From NCBI RefSeq assembly GCF_902148845.1, contig NC_043760.1, forward strand, positions 17,958,994 to 18,022,993: a stretch of 64,000 bases of DNA. The letters are read 5' to 3'. This DNA is from Salarias fasciatus. Its lineage: Eukaryota; Chordata; Actinopteri; Blenniiformes; Blenniidae. Every line of letters begins with the position of its first letter. Positions within the stretch are counted from its first letter, which is position 1. A program made the position numbers and the translations under genes. Positions 1 through 10,059 of this stretch are shown here, in pieces. Under the pieces are notes generated by a model that saw only the letters and a list, made by a program, of their open reading frames with translations, did no database searches and was not told the DNA's origin.

Positions 1-1632
1 ATGGGATTTCCAATTAAGTTGAAATATTTCTCAGTGCCAGGACATCAGGAAAATGTCTCTCAGACTGTAACCATGTATTTAAATGTTTGTTTGCAATACA
101 TTGCTGTTTCTGGTATGAGCAGACGTCTGAGTAGCATTGCTTTTATTCTCTTGCAAAATGCCCAAAAAAAACAATTGCTGCTTTTCAGAGGAACTGAAGA
201 ACAAATTCTCCATTTACTGTGCGTACGATTTTCATAGTTTTTGTTGTTGTATTTTGACTTTCTATACAGAAGAGGCATTATTTATATATTTAGTTGTAAA
301 TTTACTAGCATGCGTGATAACAACAAGGGTATTTTGTGCATTTTAAAGCATGCTGAGTCACATCTGAGAAATACCAAATGAACCAATGAAGTTTCCACTC
401 ATACAGAAGAAGACCACTTTTAACATACATACAGTAATTTGAAGACAGCTTGGGCACCATAAAGTCAGGACAAATTGTGGTTCCTCGACATAAACACCCA
501 GAATATTTGTGGAATTGAACCATTATCAATTTAACGAGACGTCTTAACGCTATAGTACATGAAACTATACAGGCACAAATCTGCTTGAAGCAGCATGTTG
601 GACCGATAGTGTGCAGTAAGTTTCAGCGCCATGTCCACAGCCAGCAGGTTTGTTGAGATTGTTGCATTATTTAGCAACATTACAGAAAACCTAGAAACCT
701 AGTGTGAGTTAATTAACAAGACAGTGTGTATCTGTTAAAAGGAACTTTTTTTTATATGTAGCACCTTTCATACACAAAGCAATTCAATGTGCTTCATAAA
801 GGCAAAGAAATACAGAAAAATGCATTAAACTTTAAGATATTAAGAAAATAAAAGATAAATTCAAAGGCTAAAAGCAATTAAAACAGCAGAGTGAATAGTT
901 AATAGATTTGAAATGAAGCAGATAAAATACATTTAGAATAACGTACATTACGCTTTTCCCATATTGGTATCTGCCGTCCCAAATCACAACAGATATTCCA
1001 TCCTCTCATCAGAGAACGCCACATGTCATGCTGCTCCACGTGACTTCGCAAACAGTGAACTCACACAAAACATTCAACATTGAAATAATAAATGGAGAGA
1101 ATTCTACTCAGTCTCTGAATATAACCATCTTAAAAAATCCAAATAAATGACATAATAATATAATCTGAACCTACAAAAACACTGTTTCCTTTGTCTTGTG
1201 AACTGGAAAATGTAACCACACGGAAAATCTGCTGGTTGAAGAAGAGTGAAACTTTGAATTAGAGGACTTTAAAAAAAAGAAGAAGAGCTGAAGAAAAGAG
1301 GAGGCCCATTTTTTGATATCATCAAACTGCAGCTCACACGCTCTATTCAAACGTCTGTCTGCATTTCAATATCAGCTGCAAACATCAAACAAGTTTATTA
1401 ATGGATCTGAAGATTTAAAGCTGGTGTGTGTGGGTGTGTGTGGAATCCTGGACAAGAAATGAAATCAGACAAAGTTACCATTTAAGTGGGGGCGAATGTG
1501 GCTCGGATGGAAGTTTGTTGGTTCAATTCCCCATCTCCCCCTGTCCATATGTCAACGTGTCCCTGAGTGAGACACTGAATCCTAAAGACATTGTCACTGA
1601 CTCTGTAGCTAACACGAAGAGGAATCAGTGCA
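1..1632. other. Intergenic, no gene seen
   Basis: AT-rich sequence downstream of OR1 on its strand. Short open frames are present but show no recognisable protein. Around 748-850 is a degenerate interspersed repeat resembling the common fish repeat that begins with a TATATGTAGCACC-like motif. Around 1490-1620 is another degenerate repeat with a tRNA-SINE flavour (a GGTTCAATTCC B-box-like stretch followed by a GTGTCCCTGAGTGAGACACTG motif). Both assignments are from memory of the repeat style and are tentative. Confidence 0.4.
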
Positions 1633-2583
1633 TTAATAAAGACGGAGGCCAATTTCTTCTTTTAAAAAAATCAGACCCAGGATTCTGGTGCGTATTTTTC
1701 CAAGCTTAAATCCATAAATGAGCGGATTCAGGATTGGAGGAATGATGAGAAACACCATCCCCATGAAATTCTTAGTGCTCGGATGTAAATCTCTTGAGCC
1801 GAAACGCATGTACATCAAATCAAAAAGCATCACAACCAAGAACAGCAGCAAGGAGATCACATGAGGCACACACGTCTGCATGAACTTCACTCGGTCCTCT
1901 TTGGATTTGACACATGTTCTTATCAGGTGCATGTAAGTCCAAATGATGAAAAATCCATGCAGCAAGTAAATGATGATAGTTGCGTATGAAACGATGTTGT
2001 TTGCGAGCATGTCGGCGTCGGCGCAAGCGAGCTGAACGATGAGCCAGTTGATGCAAAACAGCCGCTTAATTTGAGATTCACATAATTTAAGTCTCGACGT
2101 GAGGATGATGCTGATGGAGAAGATGCAGAAGGGGGTGAGCCACGAGAAGCTTATCAGGTGTCTGAGCCTCCTCTTCGTCATGAGTGAGCGGTAGTGCAGA
2201 GGCCGACATATGGCCAGATATCTGTCGTAGGCCATGACTGCCAGTATCGACAATTCACAGCTGGCAAACGAGTACATCACAAAGGCCTGCAGCAGGCATC
2301 CTTCATAGGAGATGTCCTGAGTGGACGAGAGCAGATCTACCAGGAATCGGGGGTAAAAACCTGAAGCCCCATAAAGTCCATTCACACAGAAGCTGGCCAA
2401 TAAAATATACATCGGCTCATGCAGGTTCTCATCAAAGATGATGATTGTGACAAGGGAGATGTTGACGATCAATATCACAGAGTAATACAGTAAAGTCATT
2501 GCAAAGACAGTAGCTCTGTAATTCATCGTCTCATTGATCCCTAGCAGAGTGAACGCTCTCACCGCAGTAACATTGTCTATCAT
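1633..2583 (-). CDS. Odorant receptor OR1 (class A GPCR, intact)
   Basis: A 316-residue seven-transmembrane odorant receptor in one coding exon, expected in the cilia membrane of olfactory neurons and coupled to the olfactory G protein. Visible landmarks: N-glycosylation site NVT at residue 4; TM1 asparagine at about 41; LHEPMY before TM2 at 54-59; TM3 cysteine at 96, pairing with an extracellular loop 2 cysteine; MAYDRYLAIC at 117-126 at the end of TM3; three loop-2 cysteines at 168, 177 and 187; KFMQTCVPH at 233-241 entering TM6; PPILNPLIY at 282-290 in TM7. Length is normal for the family. The start is the first ATG and sits three residues before the glycosylation site. It is the only receptor here without a close copy in the window, and is nearest in style to OR3, OR5 and OR8. 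A teleost delta-type family is my guess, not shown. Confidence 0.95.
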   Translation of the reverse strand: MIDNVTAVRAFTLLGINETMNYRATVFAMTLLYYSVILIVNISLVTIIIFDENLHEPMYILLASFCVNGLYGASGFYPRFLVDLLSSTQDISYEGCLLQAFVMYSFASCELSILAVMAYDRYLAICRPLHYRSLMTKRRLRHLISFSWLTPFCIFSISIILTSRLKLCESQIKRLFCINWLIVQLACADADMLANNIVSYATIIIYLLHGFFIIWTYMHLIRTCVKSKEDRVKFMQTCVPHVISLLLFLVVMLFDLMYMRFGSRDLHPSTKNFMGMVFLIIPPILNPLIYGFKLGKIRTRILGLIFLKEEIGLRLY

Positions 2584-3351
2584 GATGAGGATGTGCCGTT
2601 GTTTCCTCTTGTGAGCCTCGGTCTGAGCTCACAGAGAGGAAAAGCAGCCCTGCTCTGACTCTGATGTCCTCCTGCATCATCTTTTAATGACTGACTGAAC
2701 AACAGCTGGGATTTCAAACTCTCATCGGTGGTCCTCAAACACTTGTGGGCGTAATTAGTGTCAGAACGACCTGGAAGTTAGTCTGTGGAGTGAAACTTTC
2801 TGTTGCCAACGACTATGTTCTCACTAAAATTGAAAGGATTTCTAATCATGCTCAATTTAAGGGTTAGTGCAAGGTGTGTTTGTGCAATTCGACCAAATTG
2901 GTAAATGTATCTCCAGCTTTGTATTCCAAATAAAACAGCCACAAGATCTCTTTACAGATTGTCTTGCAAGTAAAATACAGATGTGTATTTACTAATGAGG
3001 TGCTGCTTTGGATTTCCACTGCCCTGATGCAGCTCTTTTAATCTGAATTAAAGTTGAAACAGGTACTGAAAAGAGACTTGAGAATTAAAATGTATTCATT
3101 TATGCTCAATTTGTCAATTATCTGTCCATGTGAGCTTTTTGTATGTATATTTTCAGCTGTTTTTAAGCATCACCTGGCACTACAGACGTTGTCGTATCTG
3201 TGTCATTCTGCAGATACGCTGCCAGCACTCATGTTTCTGTTGTTGCATCTGTTTGGTAACGAATGTGCTGGGTTGACTATTTATTTACTGCACTTTTTCT
3301 GCAAAGCTGAAAAGATCTTGGAGCTGATAGCTTGTGCCAATTATCAGTCAC
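2584..3351. other. 5' flank of OR1, no gene seen
   Basis: Non-coding sequence upstream of OR1 on its strand up to the first transposon. It should hold the OR1 promoter and any 5' untranslated exon, but I cannot place a TATA box or transcription start with confidence. Confidence 0.4.
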
Positions 3352-3359
3352 GACACAAC

Positions 3360-5052
3360 CAGAGTTAGGGTCCATTACTCAAAAAAGTAAAGAGTTACCC
3401 GTTACTCATTACTTTTGAAAAAAGTAGTGCCTTACACTACTTGATTACTCCATGGAAATAGTAAAGAAGTTACACTAGTCGTTACTGCATAGTACTCCAC
3501 GGAAGGATATACCAGCGCACAGCGGCTTATGTCTACTGCTGTGCGCCGCTATATCCTTCCATGGAGCACTGCGCATGCGCAGATCTGTGTGTATCAAAAC
3601 GTTATTTTAACTGATTGAAAAGATAACACATCTTTTAAAATGTTTTATAACCATTCGGATTTACTTTACGTGCTAATATATAGGGATGGGACGAGATCTC
3701 GTGTCACGAGATCTCGCGAGATCGCAATGCCGCGAGATCTCGCGAGATCGAATGCCGCGAGATTAAGTAAGTTTATATCAAGGCAAAAACTCTTTATTAA
3801 CTGGAATATTGACGGAATGATACATTACAAAGCGCAAAGCCATATAAACACGTGCAAACCCCTGAATATGCCCATATTCATATTTAAAAATCCGGTCGAA
3901 AAGGACATGAAATACTGTTCTGCGCATGTTCTATCTGCAAGGAATCTTGGTCTTTTGAGTCCACAAACTACTTGTGATACAGTTTAATTGATACGACGTA
4001 AAGAAAATGTGCGGAAACGATCGTTCAGTTCTTCTCTTTTATTGAAAAAACGGTGCATCGCATCAATGCACATTTTACCACGTCTTACCGGCTCACACTC
4101 TTTTTCTAACAGCATGCAGAGAGAGCCTGCAGCGGCTGCGGCGCCCTTCTTCCTCTGTGGTGTCTGTGTAAAATAAGGTTGAACATGCAAACAGCGCACC
4201 TAGTGGCATGAAGTGCAAATGCAGTCATGGCGTTGTCTGTGCGCCGCGGTTTGAATGGGAATAGGGGAACGAGGCAGCCGCCTCGGGCGCAGTGCAGAGC
4301 GGAGGACAACGTGGCCGTACAAGGGGCACTCCGACCCGACACTCCATGCTCTGACGCTGCATGTGAGTACCGCGCTGCCCCCCCCCCCCCCCCCCCCCCC
4401 CGGTCTCGTGTCGTCTCGATCTCGTGGACTCAATCTCGCGAGACATCTCGTCCCGTGAAATTTGTGTCTCGTCCCACCCCTACTAATATACCATCCCCTG
4501 GACCACTGGAAAGAGTATTTTGTCCACTTTCGTCAGTCCGGCTCTGACTTCCAGCACTTGAGCTAAGCTAACTACGATGCTAACAGCTGGGAACAAGCCA
4601 CTGGACGCACAGACACAAAAAAGGTGTGTATGAGCTTGTCTCACTTCGTCAATGATAGGGAAAGGGTGTGGGTCCAAAATCTTCCCCCAAGAGGATCCAG
4701 CTGGGGCATTTACAGTAGGAGGGAGTGCAGTGTTGTCAGTGGGGCACAAATTTATATAAGGCAACCAATTTTACTTTAACGGTTCCATCAGCCCTGACCT
4801 GGAAGAGATAGCGAGTAGTTGCTTGTATGGCCACCGTTCCATCTACTGGTGGTAATAAAAAGAACTCTGTTTAAATAATATTTTGGTTGCTCTATTTGCA
4901 GTTATTGTCAAAGTGACGTTCGTAGCGTTTCATTTATAACTCTAGTTTAACTACCAATCTAGGAGGAGTAGTGCCGTTACACTACTCGTTCCCATCAAAA
5001 GTAATTTAACTACTTGTAACGTTTGTTACTTGTCATTACATACCCAACACTA
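3360..5052. mobile_element. hAT-like DNA transposon, non-autonomous
   Basis: A 1.69 kb element flanked by a perfect 8-bp target-site duplication GACACAAC (3352-3359 and 5053-5060), the size expected of hAT transposons. The right end reads, on the minus strand, TAGTGTTGGG, close to the CAGTGTTGGG terminus common in fish hATs; the left end (CAGAGTTAGGG) is a diverged version. Both flanks carry the alternating GTTACT/AGTAAC-rich sub-terminal motifs typical of these elements. No transposase is recognisable. A second element (3681-4482) is nested inside. Near 3493-3565 an inverted repeat built around GGAAGGATAT could fold into a hairpin. Confidence 0.85.
3681..4482. mobile_element. Nested hAT-like MITE with CGCGAGA repeats
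   Basis: An 802-bp element inside the larger hAT, bounded by the perfect 8-bp duplication CTAATATA (3673-3680 and 4483-4490). Its ends are inverted repeats: TAGGGATGGGACGAGA on the left and the complement of TAGGGGTGGGACGAGA on the right. The left sub-terminal region repeats the CGCGAGATC motif several times and the right contains matching CTCGCGAGA motifs. A run of about 20 C lies near 4378-4400. Antisense and sense GC-rich open frames cross it but encode nothing recognisable. Confidence 0.88.
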
Positions 5053-5060
5053 GACACAAC

Positions 5061-5394
5061 TGGCTTTTCACAGAAGGGGAAGAAACTCACTCATTATTTC
5101 AATCATACACTAAAGCTTGTTCTCACTTATGATATTGACATTGATCAATAAACATTTTTTTACTCACAGCCCTCTGTTATCAGATCACCTCCTGATATTG
5201 TTTTAGTTAACTTTAAAGCCATTAGAAATTAGATATAGGAGATGTTTGTTCAACAATGCTGTGACCAAATTCAAAAAAATGATCCCATCAACTTCATTCG
5301 CGTCTCTGGACCCAATGGAAAGCAGTTGTCCTAGTATCAGCCTGACTCAGGTAGATTCAGTTGTAGATGGAGCAGCAGCCGAAAGTTACAAATG
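5061..5394 (+). mobile_element. L2-like LINE fragment, 5' piece
   Basis: A decayed stretch whose translation in shifting frames recalls the endonuclease end of an L2-type LINE: an HTLKLVLTYDIDID-like segment followed by a LSDHLLI-like segment. It is followed, after a 2.7-kb DIRS fragment and an LTR remnant, by the next LINE piece at 8158, so I read it as the left part of one old LINE. Strongly degenerate. Confidence 0.45.
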
Positions 5395-8095
5395 TAACTA
5401 CGGTTCTATGAATCCCAGATGACCGCCAGAGGCGGTGCTGAAAGCACTGGAATGTTTCCTTCACGCATGCGTAGTTCGAGTATGTATACCAACAACGTCA
5501 CTTGTGACCCCTGGGTGACCCAGGAACCACTATAAGTTCTGGTATCCAAGCCAGGCTCGCTTCCTACAGAATCGTCTTGTTAGAATCCACGAGGATTCCG
5601 AGTGACAGGACGCTCTGGCGGTCATCCGGGATTCATAGACCGTAGTTACCTTCGTAACTTTGGCTCTATTTCATCCCTACTGACCGCCAGAGGCAGTGTT
5701 GAAAGCACTGGAATGACAAATGCCAACTCAGTCACGAGGAATCCCAGGAACCCACCTCAATGAGAAGCCTCTGCAGGGCCCAGTACCACCCACAGTGGAC
5801 GCGGAGGCACAACGTCCAGTCTGTAGAACCTGGAGAAGGGGCCAGGCGTCGTTCAGGAGGCGGCGGCACATAGTTCATCCAGGAGCGCCCCTTTCAGGGT
5901 GGCCCATGATGTGGACACCACCCTGGTGGAATGACAATGCACACCCTCGGGCAGGGTAGGATGATAGGAATAGTGAATGGTGTCCACCACCCAGTGGGAC
6001 AGGCACTGCCTGGAAAGAGCAGAACCCTTATTAGGGCCTCCATAGCAGACAAACAGCTGGTCAGATGTCCGCACATCCGCTGTTGCAGGAATGTAGCTTC
6101 TCAGGGCACTAACTGGGAACAAGAGTTTTGGCCGGCCCCCCAGGTCACCCGACAGGGGGTTATATCAAGCGAGTCGTATAGGCTGGTTGGCACGCAGCCT
6201 CGACAGCACCTTAGGAACAAAAGTGGCATTCGGCCACAGTGTGACGCCCGCCCCATCTGAGGCATGCCGGATGACAGACAGAGCATGTAGCTCCCCCAGA
6301 TGTCGAGCCCAGGCTGGAGCCTGTGGGGCTCTAGGGGGGGGGTTAAGTCTCAAAGCCCCCCTGAGGAAGGCTAACACCAGAGTGTATCCCCCAAACGTGT
6401 GGCCTGCAACCTGTGCATGGCGGACCGATATCACTGCCACATACACCCTCAGGGTTGACGGGGATCTGCCTCCATCCAAGAGAGACTGCAGAAAGTCCAG
6501 GACCACAGGGACCGGGCAGAGTATTGGGTCCTCCCCCCGACCATTGGACAACTTCGCAAACAACTTCCATCTGTTGACATACAGCAGCCTGGTAGATGGC
6601 CCCCTAGCATTCAAGATGGTTCACCAGTAAGGCTCTGAACAGTTGCTCAGCAGCAAATAGCCAGGCGCAAAGACGGAGACGGTGAGGGCAGGGGTGCCAC
6701 ACCCAGCCCCTGTGCTGAGACAGTAGATCCCTCCTGCTGGGAAGGCGCCACGGTCTGCTACTAGACAGCCTGTGGAGCAGAGGAAACTAAGTCCGCGCCG
6801 ACCAGTAGGGTTGCACCAACAGCAGTGTGTGCCCCTCTCAAAGCACCCTGCGTAGGACAAAGCAGGGGGATCAGTGGAAATGCGTAGAGAAGGACCCATG
6901 GCCAAGAATGCGCCAGCGCATCCTGGCTCATAGGGCTGGTGGGTTCTCCATAAGTGGGCAGTGGGAGGACTCCTCCGAGGCAAAGAGGTTGACCTCGTCC
7001 CTGACCTGAGAAACCTGTAGCAGCTGGGCAGCCCTGGTGCCTTCCTGGTGGTTGATGTAGAAGATGGCCGAGGTGTTGATGTACATTGATGTGATCCCTG
7101 CCGTCCTGGACAGACCACCATCTCTGCACTGTTCTGTGGTGCCAGACAGCACCCCACCCCGTGAGACTGGCGTCCGTGGTGACAGTCTCATGACGGGCTG
7201 GGGCTGCTCCCAAATGTGTCCGTGAGAGCCAAGCCCTGTCCCTCCACAGGGCCAGGGCCGAAAGGCACCCCTGCAACACCCTGAGCCTCCGGTGGCAATG
7301 CCACTAGGCATCCAGGTAAATGGACTACACTTGTATAGCGCTTTTTACCCTGCTTGACAGAGCCCAAAGCGCTTCACACTGCAATATCACATCAACCCTT
7401 TCACACCATACTCAGTGGTGGTAAGCTACGACTGTAGCCACAGCTGCCCTGGGGCAGACTGACGGAAGCGAAGCTGCCAATCGGCGCCATCGGCCCCTCC
7501 AACCACCACCAACCATTCACTCTCACAACTTTCATACTAGGCAAGGTGGGTGAAGTGTCTTGCCCAAGGACACAATGCCAGTTTTACGCCTACGGGAGGG
7601 GGCCACACACATACATAATTGCCTGCATGGACTCATCCCCCATCTCACCCACCAAGCTCTGAGACGACCAGAGGGACTCCTGCTCCGAAACCACAGAGCC
7701 CCGCTCACCACCCCCCTCATAAAAATGGGAGGCAGAAGCTGCTAAGGACATCACGTCCTCCTCGGGCACTGATGCGGTCTGGATGGATGGCGTTCCAGAT
7801 TTTCCCACAAGAGAGTCAGGCTGGCGCTCACGCAGGAGGGTCCTCATCTCCTCCAGCTCGTTATGCAACCGAGCCTCCTCCGAGGCGAGCTGCTGCTCGG
7901 TCGTCGCCCTCTTCCCAGGTGGTGGCCCCCAGCAGTGGCCCACTCATGGTACTTCGAACGCCTCGGTTGAGAAGCAGGCAACTGCCCCGAAGAGGAGATC
8001 CCCTGGCCACCCTCAGCTACAGTCCATCCACGGATTGTCTGACAGCGCCTCCCTGAGGTGAACAGGGCCAAAGCAGCTGGGACAGAGGTCGTGGC
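5395..8095 (-). mobile_element. DIRS-type retroelement fossil, family A
   Basis: A fossil tyrosine-recombinase retroelement read on the minus strand. Parts: a terminal region at 5395-5720 in which the same motif (GACCGCCAGAGGC) occurs in both orientations, as expected of DIRS inverted and internal complementary repeats; a tyrosine-recombinase-like segment at about 6165-6614; an RNase H-like segment at about 6760-7280 (DASLTGWGAVW motif); and a gag-like, coiled-coil-rich segment at about 7600-8060. An unrelated interspersed repeat sits at 7316-7590. The reverse transcriptase is not recognisable. It is broken, with several lesions, and looks old. Confidence 0.75.
7316..7590. repeat. Fish interspersed repeat (TATAGCGCTTTT type)
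   Basis: A widespread teleost repeat of unsettled class, recognised by AAATGGACTACACTTGTAT followed by AGCGCTTTTTACC at its left and by GTGTCTTGCCCAAGGACAC at its right. It lies inside the DIRS family A fossil, between its gag-like and RNase H-like segments. A truncated relative is at 43969-44072. Confidence 0.6.
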
Positions 8096-8157
8096 CATTG
8101 TCCGCAATCCTGTCTGTTGTTGCTTCCGCATTTGAGCCTCCGTCAGCCCCCGTAACA
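8096..8157 (+). mobile_element. LTR 3'-end remnant
   Basis: About 60 bp matching the last part of the solo LTR at 27305-27882 (shared CTGTTGTTGCTTCCGC and GTAACA end). It is followed by AGGAT, which equals the base run immediately left of the LTR at 27305 and so preserves the 5-bp target duplication. It shows that the same LTR insertion once stood here, the rest having been replaced by the DIRS fossil. Confidence 0.7.
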
Positions 8158-8670
8158 AGGATAGCTCCATGGTATAACAATCAATTCAAAAAAGTGAAGA
8201 AAAGGCACAAAAACTTGAAAAGGCATCTAACTCAGCAAGATATGTTTCGTGCTGCCCATAGAGAAAGTTTGCCAATCTAAAACAAAAAAATCTGCCTACT
8301 TTTCCTCCTTAACGGAAGAAAACAAAAACCCCAGGTTTCTCTTTAGCATGATAGCCAAGCTGACAAACAGTAACAGTTCTGTCGAACCTCAGATCAGTTT
8401 AACATTCAGCACTAATGATTTTGTAAACTTCTTTAACGACAAAGTATACCGATTAGGGATCAAATGGAAGACAGAGCAGTCACAGACTGATCAATCACAT
8501 CTTCAGATCTGTCAGTAGAACCTGACAAATATCCAGCTGCCACCCTACAGAACTCCCTGAGTTCTCCTAAACTGTGGTCTCATCTAAATCTACAACTTGT
8601 ACATTGGATCTATTCCCGAAAAGAATGTTCAAAGACATTTCCCCCCCTGATTAGCACATCACAATTTGAT
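8158..8670 (+). mobile_element. L2-like LINE fragment, middle piece
   Basis: Part of the linker and reverse-transcriptase start of an L2-type LINE, with recognisable IAPWYNNQFK, YFSSLTEENKNPRFLFS and LTFSTNDFVNFFNDK segments in frame over 8150-8518. The same sequence with the same upstream LTR junction recurs at 27888-28490. The piece ends where a chimeric insert on the other strand begins. It is degenerate, with stops beyond 8518. Confidence 0.8.
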
Positions 8671-9493
8671 CAGCTAAACCTATATTTAGTTGAGTTCAAC
8701 TTAATGCTTAATTTATATAGTGCCAAATACAACCTAGTCATTTCTAGGCTGCTTTCACAGAGAAAACCCAACAGATCCACATGAGCAAGCACAGGGGACT
8801 GTGGAAAGGAAAAACTTCCTTTTAAAAGGAAGAAACCTTTGCAGAACCAGGATCAGAGGTGGTGGCTTTCTGCTATTTCTATTGAAAATCAGAAACAAAA
8901 TTTTTAGCAGAAATCATGTTTGTTTTTTTAGGCCTCACAGTTGCTGTAGTCCTTGTTATGCTTATGTCTTTGTTTCTTGCGTCTTCAGGAGTTGTCTTCA
9001 GTGTATTTCCCTCATGTGTTATCACTTCATGGTCCCTTGTGTTTATTGTCTCATCATGTTGACTCATTGTTTGTTTCTGCTTTGCTTCAGCACAGGTGTA
9101 TGTTGTCATGTCGTCTGGTTTCTGTTTTGCTCCTGTGGTGTGTTTTCTCTCCTCTCATCCCTTGTGTCTTACTCTAAATGCTCCTCTGTGGCAATTTTCC
9201 TTGATTACACCTTTCATTGTTTTTTCCTACATTTTTTCAAGTCATCTTTGTTGGTCAGTCTATTTAGCTTTCATGTGTTTTCTCTATTGCGGGATTACTA
9301 TTGCAACAACATATCATCAGTAGGGTAAAACTAACCTGTCTCATGATGGTCTAAACCCAGCTCACGTTCCCCTTTTTTTCTCTCTCTCTCTTTTTAATTA
9401 ATCCAATGCTTGGTGAATTCTGCTTCACAATGATAGGAAGAGCCAACATCGAAGGATCAAAAAGTGACATCACTATGAATGCCTGGCTGCCAT

Positions 9494-9524
<31 letters not shown>

Positions 9525-9640
9525 TATCTCCTACTTGAAACCCAAAAAGTCAGAAGGATCATGAGGCCCCGCTTTCACGGTCTGCATACATACTGAAAAT
9601 CAAGATCAAGTGAGCTTTTGCCCTCCAGCTCTAAAACAGA
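8671..9640 (-). mobile_element. SINE-like chimera: 28S head, body, LINE tail
   Basis: Read on the minus strand this insert has three parts: a 28S rRNA-derived head (9633-9292), a purine-rich body of about 400 bp that I cannot assign (9291-8895), and a tail (8890-8675) matching the 3' untranslated end of the L2-like LINE also seen at 29567-29765 (shared CCACCTCTGA, TGGTTCTGCAAAGG and TTTCTTCCTTTTAAAA). That order is the architecture of a SINE. It interrupts the L2-like LINE. A diverged copy with a shorter head is at 28490-29036, but both sit at the same place in duplicated LINE sequence, so they count as one insertion. Confidence 0.65.
9292..9633 (-). pseudogene. 28S rRNA pseudogene fragment
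   Basis: On the minus strand this matches the highly conserved 3' part of eukaryotic 28S rRNA. Diagnostic runs on the plus strand are ATCATCAGTAGGGTAAAACT, GCTTGGTGAATTCTGCTTCA, CAGTTATCCCTGTGGTAACT and GGCCCCGCTTTCACGGTCTG. Many CpG sites of the functional gene are TpG or CpA here, the mark of methylation decay, and an internal stretch of about 30 bp is replaced by pyrimidine-rich sequence near 9370-9405. The match stops just before the sarcin-ricin loop region. It is a retrotransposed fragment, not a working rRNA gene. Confidence 0.92.
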
Positions 9641-10055
9641 AGTTATTACATTTTGCCCAAAACACACCTCCTTCTTTCACCTGCGTAATATTTCTAAAAT
9701 TAAGAGAATGTTGACCCAAAGCAACACTGAGAAATGAATCCATGCATTTGTTACCCCCAGAATAGACAATTGTAATTCCCTGCTATCAGGGGGCCCCGAC
9801 TACTGCTTAACAAGTCTTCAGCTAATTCAAAATGCTGCAGCAAGAGTTCTGACAAGAACCAGCAGGAGAGATCACATCAGCCCAATAATAACTTCTCTTC
9901 ACAGACTTCCTGTTAAATCTAGAATGGAATTTAAAATCCTTCTTTTAACCTATAAAACTCTGAATAACCAGGTTCCATCATAACTTAAAGAGCTGTGAGT
10001 CCCATACTGACCCAGGAGAACACTTGTTTCTCAGAGTGCTGGCCTGCTGGAGGTT
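9641..10055 (+). mobile_element. L2-like LINE fragment, 3' RT piece
   Basis: The C-terminal reverse-transcriptase region of an L2-type LINE. Readable segments include IHAFVTPRIDNCNSLLSGGP, LQLIQNAAARVLTRTSRRDH and LHRLPVKSRMEFKILLLTYK, in a frame with a few lesions. It is cut off by the DIRS element at about 10060. A diverged copy of the first half is at 29036-29245. Confidence 0.88.
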
Positions 10056-10059
10056 CCTA

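Noticed and set aside
1428-1709. 93-residue open frame overlapping the OR1 3' end
   Set aside because: It crosses a degenerate SINE-like repeat and the antisense of the receptor tail; no protein similarity.
4106-4547. Several overlapping long open frames on both strands with proline- or glycine-rich tracts
   Set aside because: They run through the poly-C tract and repeated CGCGAGA motifs of a hAT MITE, overlap in many frames and match no protein; low-complexity GC-rich sequence explains them.
9292-9633. Functional rRNA gene
   Set aside because: Only part of the 3' region of 28S is present, CpG-decayed, with an internal replacement and embedded in a LINE.
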